A stretch of DNA of 64,000 bases from Pseudomonas sp. PA15(2017). Lineage in GTDB: Bacteria; Pseudomonadota; Gammaproteobacteria; Pseudomonadales; Pseudomonadaceae. Position numbers and translations under genes: made by a program. Numbering within the stretch: position 1 is the stretch's first letter; each line of letters begins with the position of its first letter. The notes below the pieces were generated by a model. It searched no databases, was not told the origin of the DNA, and saw only the letters and a list, made by a program, of their open reading frames with translations. This document shows positions 58,994 through 64,000 of the stretch, piece after piece. The DNA lies in the NCBI RefSeq assembly GCF_001945395.1, contig NZ_MSXV01000052.1, positions 62,001 to 126,000 on the forward strand, written 5' to 3'.

Positions 58994-59167
58994 ATGAAAG
59001 GTGTTGTCTACGATCCGCCTGCCGCTGGCCTTCCGTATCTCGCCGTTGTTTTGCACGACGGAGAGGTGGTGGTATCCAGAGCCGTTTCCTCGGTTGCTGC
59101 TGGAGAGGCTTTGATCGCTAAGGTGTTTCAAGATTTCGCTGCGGCTAAAGCTCGCGGCGAGATCTAA
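58994..59167 (+). CDS. Small phage-like protein
   Basis: 57-residue protein (KGVVYDPPAAGLPYLAVVLH, then VAAGEALIAKVFQDFAAAK) with GGAG 7 bases before ATG 58994. It is the only plus-strand gene in the minus-strand small-gene block and is divergent from 58286-58591. Unknown function. Confidence 0.55.
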   Translation: MKGVVYDPPAAGLPYLAVVLHDGEVVVSRAVSSVAAGEALIAKVFQDFAAAKARGEI

Positions 59168-59265
59168 CGTATCGTCGGGGGACTGATACTGGTCGTCATA
59201 CACCTATCAACCCCGACCTCCTAAGTCTTTGAAATTCCTGTCCACCTTGGTGGACGGGCGATTTC

Positions 59266-59610
59266 CTATACGTTGGTAACGGCCAGCGGGTCAGTGCCCA
59301 CGGGGCGCGTCAGAATCCAAACTTGGAGCCGCCCATCTGGACGATCCGCCCCGGCCAGGTCGATGCCGAAGGGCACCACGATAGCCCACAAGCCAGGCCC
59401 AAATGGAACACACGACCGCTCACCTATTGCGCCTTTAGGCCTCTGCTCCAGAGCCTCGCGCAGGCACTGCAAAACCCACTCGCGGCCCCACTGTTTCGGC
59501 ATGCCTTTCGTCCTCGAAAAGGGCAGGCCCTGAAGGTGAGATAAGGCTACTTGAAGGTCGGGCTCGGAAATAACGATCTCTTGGGATGGCCTTTTCAGAA
59601 TCGACACCAT
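59266..59610 (-). CDS. Hypothetical phage-like protein
   Basis: 114-residue protein with a helical middle (GREWVLQCLREALEQRP) and beta-rich end (GLWAIVVPFGIDLAGADRPDG). Minus-strand ATG 59610 follows AAGGAAAACTGA, in the local ribosome-site style. Unknown function. Confidence 0.6.
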   Translation of the reverse strand: MVSILKRPSQEIVISEPDLQVALSHLQGLPFSRTKGMPKQWGREWVLQCLREALEQRPKGAIGERSCVPFGPGLWAIVVPFGIDLAGADRPDGRLQVWILTRPVGTDPLAVTNV

Positions 59611-59623
59611 TCAGTTTTCCTTC

Positions 59624-59794
59624 CTAACTGGGTTCGTACAACTCGGCCGCGATGCCGCGTGCGACAACGGCCGTTCCGATCCGTAGATGCTCGTGGTTGG
59701 CCAGCGCCGCGATGACGCTCTGCTCGCTGGTATTCGCGGCCTGGGCTGCAAGTGTCAGGGTCCACGTGCCCATGATTTCCCGCAGCAACTCCAT
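59624..59794 (-). CDS. Small hypothetical protein, start uncertain
   Basis: 56-residue frame (ELLREIMGTWTLTLAAQAAN, then EHLRIGTAVVARGIAAELYE) that codes better than the overlapping alternatives. No good ribosome site precedes ATG 59794 or the GTG at 59797; the local GGAAAACGCCC site sits further upstream where AGG stands in place of a start codon, so the start may have been lost. Confidence 0.42.
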   Translation of the reverse strand: MELLREIMGTWTLTLAAQAANTSEQSVIAALANHEHLRIGTAVVARGIAAELYEPS

Positions 59795-59842
59795 CACTGC
59801 ATCGCGGCGATCCGGGTGGTAGTGGCCCTGGGCGTTTTCCTG

Positions 59843-60103
59843 TCACTTGCGAAGCTTGAAGCCGGACGCATCCGCCGCTTCAAGTTCCGCCGTTGAGATA
59901 CCAATTGCGATGTTCCAGAGCGCCGCGACACGGCGGGCAATTTCGGCCTTGGTCGCATCATCCTGGCTGTGGTTATAGGTCGAGGTGCAGAGACCGATTT
60001 TGCCGTCAGCGACCCGCACTGCTGCACCCTTGTAGCCGGCGCTGGCTGCCGCTCGCTGAACGATCAGCTTGTCGGCGGATTGGTTCGGGTCGATGGTGGC
60101 CAT
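59843..60103 (-). CDS. Hypothetical phage-like protein
   Basis: 86-residue protein (ATIDPNQSADKLIVQRAAAS, GAAVRVADGKIGLCTSTYN) starting at minus-strand ATG 60103 behind GGAAAACGACG. Helical C terminus. Unknown function. Confidence 0.6.
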   Translation of the reverse strand: MATIDPNQSADKLIVQRAAASAGYKGAAVRVADGKIGLCTSTYNHSQDDATKAEIARRVAALWNIAIGISTAELEAADASGFKLRK

Positions 60104-60120
60104 CGTCGTTTTCCGTGGAT

Positions 60121-60330
60121 TCAGTGATGGTTGCCCTGGGCTGCTTTCGAGGCATCCCGTTCGATAGCGGCCTGAGTATTGAGGATTGGGTACGAGCCGC
60201 CCGAACCAGGATCGCTCAGGACTGCTTTGCTGCACCTGGTGCATTCGTGAATGCAGTAACCCAGCTTGCCGTCAGGGTGGCCATGGGCGATTTCGAAGTC
60301 GTGTCGCCCTAGCAGGCATAGAATATTCAC
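60121..60330 (-). CDS. DUF1660-like small prophage protein
   Basis: 69-residue protein starting NILCLLGRHDFEIAHGH, with CIHECTRCSK later; this layout resembles DUF1660-type prophage proteins with a Cys-pair zinc site. GTG 60330 has AGGGA 7 bases upstream and is preferred to GTG 60348. Confidence 0.55.
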   Translation of the reverse strand: MNILCLLGRHDFEIAHGHPDGKLGYCIHECTRCSKAVLSDPGSGGSYPILNTQAAIERDASKAAQGNHH

Positions 60331-60344
60331 AGCGTGTTCCCTGA

Positions 60345-60470
60345 TCACTTCAACTTTTGGTAAACGAGGTAAGCACCTGCGGCCATACCAACGATCAGCC
60401 CCGCGAAAAATACGACCGCATAAGGCAGCAGAGCTGCGAGGTTGGGTGCGTGGTTCTCAAACTCAAGCAT
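60345..60470 (-). CDS. Small single-helix membrane protein
   Basis: 41-residue protein with one membrane helix (LLPYAVVFFAGLIVGMAAGAYLVY). The minus-strand ATG at 60470 follows AAGGAAAACACCCG. Unknown; small phage membrane proteins of this size may be holin-like or regulatory. Confidence 0.52.
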   Translation of the reverse strand: MLEFENHAPNLAALLPYAVVFFAGLIVGMAAGAYLVYQKLK

Positions 60471-60482
60471 CGGGTGTTTTCC

Positions 60483-60668
60483 TTAGCGGTTGGTGAGGTT
60501 CGGCCGAGCGCCTTGGATGCGTCGGTAGATTTCCTCACGGTGCACCTCGATGTTCTTCGGCGCGTTTACACCTATGCGGATTTGATTGCCCTGGACACCG
60601 AGCACGGTGACGGTGATTTCATCGCCTATGTTCAGGGTTTCGCCAACGCGGCGGGTGAGTAACAGCAT
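60483..60668 (-). CDS. csrA: Carbon storage regulator CsrA/RsmA
   Basis: 61-residue canonical Csr[51 protein letters not shown]. The RNA-contacting residues at the first and last strands are kept, so it should bind GGA-containing hairpins and affect translation. GAGGAAA precedes the start. It is separate from the divergent paralogue at 54348 and probably phage-derived. Confidence 0.95.
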   Translation of the reverse strand: MLLLTRRVGETLNIGDEITVTVLGVQGNQIRIGVNAPKNIEVHREEIYRRIQGARPNLTNR

Positions 60669-60681
60669 GGTAATTTCCTCG

Positions 60682-60885
60682 CTACTTCATGCGGCGCATG
60701 TTTGGCTCAGGCTTGAGCCAGCGAACCTCAGCGCGCAATTCGTTAATGGTTTCGTTCAGCTTCAGAATCAGCGCTTCAGCAGTAGGCGTTTCGCTTCGAG
60801 CAACAATGCCTGCCATCATCGACAGCTCAGCGGTGTCGAGGCCGCGCAGATGCTTCAGCTTGTCCAGCAGGGCAAAATCGCTCAT
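60682..60885 (-). CDS. Small coiled-coil phage-like protein
   Basis: 67-residue protein with helical heptads ([19 protein letters not shown]) in the minus-strand block upstream of csrA. Unknown function. Confidence 0.55.
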   Translation of the reverse strand: MSDFALLDKLKHLRGLDTAELSMMAGIVARSETPTAEALILKLNETINELRAEVRWLKPEPNMRRMK

Positions 60886-60900
60886 GACCCGATTCCTTGA

Positions 60901-61116
60901 TCAGTTCGCGGGCAATTCGCCCAGGGCAACACCAATACGGCGGTGCAGGTCTTCCAGTTCAGCGCGGCCGAGGATCATGCGCAGCTCTGAGCGCGGGTCA
61001 TCCTCTGCGCGAATCGAAATGCTCGCCTGCCGGGCGTGAGGGTTGACCTCCACGCCTTTCAACTTGGCGGCGATTACCTCGGCCTTGCGGATAGCGAACT
61101 TACGAAAAATATCCAT
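60901..61116 (-). CDS. Small hypothetical phage-like protein
   Basis: 71-residue protein (DIFRKFAIRKAEVIAAKLKG, LRMILGRAELEDLHRRIGVAL). Minus-strand ATG 61116 follows AAGGAAAACGCCG. Unknown function. Confidence 0.55.
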   Translation of the reverse strand: MDIFRKFAIRKAEVIAAKLKGVEVNPHARQASISIRAEDDPRSELRMILGRAELEDLHRRIGVALGELPAN

Positions 61117-61128
61117 CGGCGTTTTCCT

Positions 61129-61386
61129 TCATTCAGCAGGATCAACCGGGATTCCTTCCCGTTCACACTCGCCTTCGTCGGGTAGAAAGTCGAAACCGAT
61201 GTCGGAACCATACAGCTCAATACGGTTGACTCCATCGCTAGCCCTGAAACGGCGGGCGCGAACCTGGCGCCCGCCCTCGGTGCAGATGCCCTTACCTGGA
61301 ACATCAATCAGCACCAGTGATCCCTGGTTCAACGAGCCGTCCTGTTCCCGGAAGTGTCCTTTGATCGAGCGAACCTCAATATTCAT
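61129..61386 (-). CDS. Small hypothetical phage-like protein
   Basis: 85-residue beta-rich protein (NIEVRSIKGHFREQDGSL, GGRQVRARRFRASDGVNRIEL) ending in an acidic tail. ATG 61386 follows GGGGGC. It is the first gene of the minus-strand block; unknown function. Confidence 0.55.
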   Translation of the reverse strand: MNIEVRSIKGHFREQDGSLNQGSLVLIDVPGKGICTEGGRQVRARRFRASDGVNRIELYGSDIGFDFLPDEGECEREGIPVDPAE

Positions 61387-61549
61387 AGTGCCCCCATTCT
61401 CTACTAACTTGGCCCCAGGCATTGGGGGGGATGGCCGGCGCTTATCCCCAGCTACTGGCTACCCTCAGGCTACCAAGCGAATCGCGCTACCCGAGGGCCA
61501 CGCTTTCATCCTCTCCAATGCCTACGGCATTGCCATTGCAACCCCAAAG

Positions 61550-62215
61550 TCATGGTCGTTTCTTGATGAGTGCCCGGACGCTCTCAACTTCGTTGAGCCA
61601 AGCGGCAGTGCGAGGGCATCGCCACTTAACCAGCCTGATCATCCGAGCATAGTCGGCTGTAAGGTTTCTCTGAAAAATTGGTTCGTGATGGGCAATGCGG
61701 TTGCGGATGCCCCTTACCTTGTCAAGTTCGTCATAGATCATCTGCCGGCACTGCTGAGCTGTGAGCCCTGGCGGCAAGCCTCGAAACGAAGCGTGCAAGT
61801 GAGGAATCCACAAACGGCTATCGAAACGCTGGGTGAACAGACGAACCCAGAAAGCGAACTTCATCTCAGGGATGACCTTGTTCGTGTTTCCAGCGGGAGC
61901 TTTTGCCCTTCCAGAAGCAAGCTCCTTCCGTAGGCTAAAGCCAAACTTCGGGTCTGGCAGGCTTCTCTCTAAGCCAACCGCCCACGGCCACTGCGGGCCG
62001 TATACGGCCCCCAGCACCTCTGACGCAGCGTTGCGCACAGCAACCTCGCAGATTTGCTGTGGCAGCATGAACGCTCCTGAAACCTCGGCGTTCCAGGCAT
62101 ACAGCTCTAGTACCCGCCTTGAGTTCTGCATGCCCTGCGCCGCCGCGTAGGTGCTGAGCCGCTGCAGTGAAATGACGCCTTCAATGGCCCGAATGTCAGC
62201 AGCAGATGCCAGCAA
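61550..62215 (-). CDS. Abi-like protein with HEPN-type RxxxxH motif
   Basis: 221-residue protein of the Abi-like (Abi_2) group associated with abortive phage infection. SLQRLSTYAAAQGMQNSRR begins the domain, FMLPQQICEVAVRNA and the C-terminal RGIRNRIAHHEPIFQRN follow; the last has the R(x4)H catalytic pattern of HEPN RNases. TTG 62215 with AAGGAG upstream is preferred to TTG 62239. Probably a defence gene carried as cargo; activity is untested. Confidence 0.78.
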   Translation of the reverse strand: MLASAADIRAIEGVISLQRLSTYAAAQGMQNSRRVLELYAWNAEVSGAFMLPQQICEVAVRNAASEVLGAVYGPQWPWAVGLERSLPDPKFGFSLRKELASGRAKAPAGNTNKVIPEMKFAFWVRLFTQRFDSRLWIPHLHASFRGLPPGLTAQQCRQMIYDELDKVRGIRNRIAHHEPIFQRNLTADYARMIRLVKWRCPRTAAWLNEVESVRALIKKRP

Positions 62216-62314
62216 GGTCGATCTCCTTGACGTGATCAAATTTGAGCAATAGGATTACCCCACTAGCTCCGGGACTTGTTGGCGAAAGCCTCCCCCTGGG
62301 GACATGCGAAAAGA

Positions 62315-62338
62315 AAGGCTCACCGCAAGGTGGGCCTT
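62315..62338 (-). terminator. Rho-independent terminator, works both ways
   Basis: AAGGCTCACC-GCAA-GGTGGGCCTT (62315-62338) with T-rich flanks on both sides; on the minus strand it terminates the integrase-like gene. Confidence 0.75.
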
Positions 62339-62350
62339 TTTCGTTTCTGC

Positions 62351-63013
62351 TCACAGGATTCTCCGCACTATGTCGCCCAGGCGGGCAGGATCGCCCGCGC
62401 AGAGCCGCTTAACCGCTTCCAGGCTCTCGATGCCTAGTATCTCGCTGATATGCCGCAGATCGATCCCACGGCGCTTGAGCTTCACCGCCAGCGTGCGCCG
62501 GCCTGACTGGGCGCTCGCGCCCTCTATGCCCGCCTGCTCGAAAAGCCGGGTGAACAACCGGCTGAGCTGTGTCGCGCTGTAATAGGTCTTGCCGTCCCGC
62601 TGTTTGGCGCTGAGCTTGAGCCCTTCGCCAGTGCGGCCAGACACGAACAGCGGCGAGGCCGGGTCAAGGCCGCGATATGCTGCCTTCCGACTCGATACCC
62701 CATGCCCGCGCTCCAGGCGCTCGGCCAAGTGGGAGTCAATGGCATTGGTCAGCTTCTTGTTCGTCCAGCACAGCGGTCGGGGCTTGTGGTTGTAGGCTAT
62801 CTCGGCCCTCACCTGGGAATCGCGCAGAATGCCCCCGGCTTCGTCCAGATAGTCGCTCACGCTTAGCAGGCACAGCTCGGTAACGGTCATTCCCGTACCG
62901 AAGCAGGCGAGCAGCAGAGCGGCGTCCCTGATGCCATTCTCGGCGCTGCTGACTTTGGCTACCTTTACCGCTTGCTCCAGCTGGTCATCCTCGACAACGA
63001 TGGCCTTAGGCAT
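62351..63013 (-). CDS. Tyrosine-recombinase-like protein, degenerate
   Basis: 220-residue protein of the small phage-integrase family found in Pseudomonas and Burkholderia prophages, without an arm-binding N domain. Where catalytic residues are expected it has GMTVTEL instead of an R, GRRTLAVKLKRRGIDLRHISEILG with LGIES in place of LGHxS, and no terminal tyrosine in RLCAGD. It is thus unlikely to recombine DNA as such; a regulatory or accessory role or decay is more likely. Terminator downstream, ATG 63013 behind AGGGTGA. Confidence 0.75.
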   Translation of the reverse strand: MPKAIVVEDDQLEQAVKVAKVSSAENGIRDAALLLACFGTGMTVTELCLLSVSDYLDEAGGILRDSQVRAEIAYNHKPRPLCWTNKKLTNAIDSHLAERLERGHGVSSRKAAYRGLDPASPLFVSGRTGEGLKLSAKQRDGKTYYSATQLSRLFTRLFEQAGIEGASAQSGRRTLAVKLKRRGIDLRHISEILGIESLEAVKRLCAGDPARLGDIVRRIL

Positions 63014-63061
63014 CTATCACCCTAAGCAGTCTATTGCTATCAATCCTGACATAGTAGGACA

Positions 63062-63089
63062 AAGAAAAGGCCGGGGGAATACCCGGCCT
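63062..63089 (-). terminator. Minus-strand Rho-independent terminator
   Basis: GGCCGGG/CCCGGCC (63070-63076, 63083-63089), followed on the minus strand by TTTTCTTTG. There is no obvious minus-strand gene to its right, so it may end an unannotated RNA. Confidence 0.65.
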
Positions 63090-63160
63090 CTGCCTGCTGT
63101 TGGCGTTCACGGAAAATGGGATTCCACCTACTCCGTCCGCAGCGCAGGGCTGCTGCACGC

Positions 63161-63191
63161 GGAATTCATCTTCCGGCAAAAGATGAATTCC
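63161..63191. repeat. 12-bp inverted repeat upstream of the relaxase gene
   Basis: GGAATTCATCTT (63161-63172) and its perfect complement ending at 63191, separated by about 7 bases. No T-run follows. Its place 148 bases before the MobH relaxase gene makes it an oriT-type or operator candidate. Confidence 0.5.
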
Positions 63192-63338
63192 CATTGCCCC
63201 AGCCCCTGGCGATGCGAGGAAATGGCCCAGAAACGGCTGGTAAGGGCATAAGGGAAGGGGGATCAATGGGAAAGGCCCTACCCGTAAAGGGCTCTGGATC
63301 GGTCGATTGGAAAAGCAAAAGGCTGCCGGAGCCCGCCC

Positions 63339-64000
63339 ATGAATGCCATGTCCAAACTGTTGACCTTTTTTTCGCCCAAGGCAGCAGTGGCAGAGCCAAG
63401 GGCTGTCATTCCTGATAGCTACACCCGCCCTGAGTCAGCCGATACTCTACTGGGCACCCCTCTGCGGCAGCGCTTGCTGGAAATCATATGGCAGCGCACA
63501 TCTATGTCGAAGGCTCATTTCGAGCAGCTCTACATGGATCCGATCCGCCGCTACACGGCGTTGGTGCAGCTGCTTCCCGCTTCGGAGATGCACCACCATG
63601 CGTACCCTGGTGGCATGCTCGATCACGGTCTTGAGATCATCGCCTACGCGCTGAAGCTGAGGCAGAGCCATCTACTTCCACCTGGTGCTGCTCCAGAAGA
63701 TCAAGCTGCCCAAGCTGAAGCATGGACGGCCGGAGTGGCATACGCCGCACTGCTCCATGACATCGGCAAGATAGCGGTCGATCAGCGCGTGGAGCTTGCC
63801 AGCGGCAAGATCTGGCGCCCGTGGCACGGCCCGATCACCGAGCAGTACCGCATGATGTTCGTGCGCGGCCGGGACTACCACCAACACCCTGCGGCAGGAA
63901 GCCTATTAGTCAGCCAGATACTCTCATCAGAGGTACTGGACTGGATCGCTGGCGTCCCTATGCTCTTCGGCCAGCTAGCGTTCGTGCTGAGCGGCCACTA
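63339..64000 (+). CDS. traI: MobH family relaxase TraI, 3' end beyond window
   Basis: First 220 residues of the MobH relaxase that nicks oriT and leads the strand into the channel. ATG 63339 has CGGAG 8 bases upstream. After a Pro/Ala N terminus, the TraI_2 domain contains LLGTPLRQRLLEIIWQRTS, HHHAYPGGMLDHGLEI and the HD metal motif ALLHDIGKIA, then YHQHPAAGSLLVSQ. The reading frame runs off the right edge. It is in the ordinary right-end position for this ICE group. Confidence 0.92.
   Translation, partial: MNAMSKLLTFFSPKAAVAEPRAVIPDSYTRPESADTLLGTPLRQRLLEIIWQRTSMSKAHFEQLYMDPIRRYTALVQLLPASEMHHHAYPGGMLDHGLEIIAYALKLRQSHLLPPGAAPEDQAAQAEAWTAGVAYAALLHDIGKIAVDQRVELASGKIWRPWHGPITEQYRMMFVRGRDYHQHPAAGSLLVSQILSSEVLDWIAGVPMLFGQLAFVLSGH

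Noticed and set aside
58907-59203. 98-residue minus-strand frame
   Set aside because: Overlaps the plus-strand gene 58994-59167, which has a good Shine-Dalgarno and normal amino acid makeup.
62351-63013. Calling this the ICE integrase with a nearby attachment site
   Set aside because: Catalytic residues are missing, the relaxase gene lies outside it, and no tRNA end or direct repeat was found.

Overview
This window reads as the interior of a large integrative and conjugative element (ICE) of the PAPI-1 / pKLC102 / PFGI-1 kind in a Pseudomonas-like gammaproteobacterium. The basis is gene order and family content: PFL_4669, DUF3158, Ssb and topoisomerase; a PilL-PilM type IVb conjugative pilus; the PFL_46xx/47xx (GI-type) type IV secretion set with TraD; TraG and DUF3742; DUF3275, RadC, DUF6094 and a SNF2 helicase; and a MobH relaxase running off the right edge. 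Both ICE ends (attachment sites, true integrase, partition genes) lie outside. No tRNA, rRNA, CRISPR array or complete IS was seen.

Layout. (1) 0-8.7 kb: DNA-processing block with an AAA+ ATPase (cut at the left edge), PFL_4669, DUF3158, a Rha-type regulator, Ssb, an Rmf-like protein, a TopA-like topoisomerase and a HerA-like ATPase. (2) 8.7-13.9 kb: small ICE genes around DUF3577; nearly every gene has its own structured RNA leader. (3) 13.9-25.1 kb: type IVb pilus operon pilL-N-O-P-Q-R-S-T-V-M. (4) 25.3-45.2 kb: TraD and the T4SS genes, divided by four copies of a shared promoter-like motif, each about 60 nt before a start codon. (5) 45.3-47.2 kb: DUF3742, a membrane protein and a higBA toxin-antitoxin pair. 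(6) 47.3-54.2 kb: a second leader-controlled cluster (DUF3275, RadC, DUF6094 methylase-like, SNF2 helicase). (7) 54.3-57.0 kb: a divergent CsrA paralogue and an SOS island (SRAP, frameshifted umuD, intact umuC, LexA box). (8) 57.2-63.0 kb: mostly minus-strand small phage-like genes with a second, canonical CsrA, an Abi/HEPN-like protein and a degenerate integrase. (9) 63.3 kb to the end: TraI relaxase.

How it fits together. Blocks 1, 2 and 6 probably maintain and process element DNA; blocks 3-4 build the pilus and mating channel; TraI and TraD nick and deliver DNA; block 7 ties cargo expression to DNA damage; blocks 5, 7 and 8 look like accessory cargo, block 8 probably phage-derived. The most notable non-protein signal is a family of 13 RNA leaders in blocks 2 and 6 that can pair a CUCC strand with the Shine-Dalgarno of the next gene or, alternatively, with an upstream hairpin loop. 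Four leaders are preceded by a second covarying pseudoknot RNA. This looks like a shared translational switch, with two CsrA-family proteins encoded nearby as possible but unproven partners.
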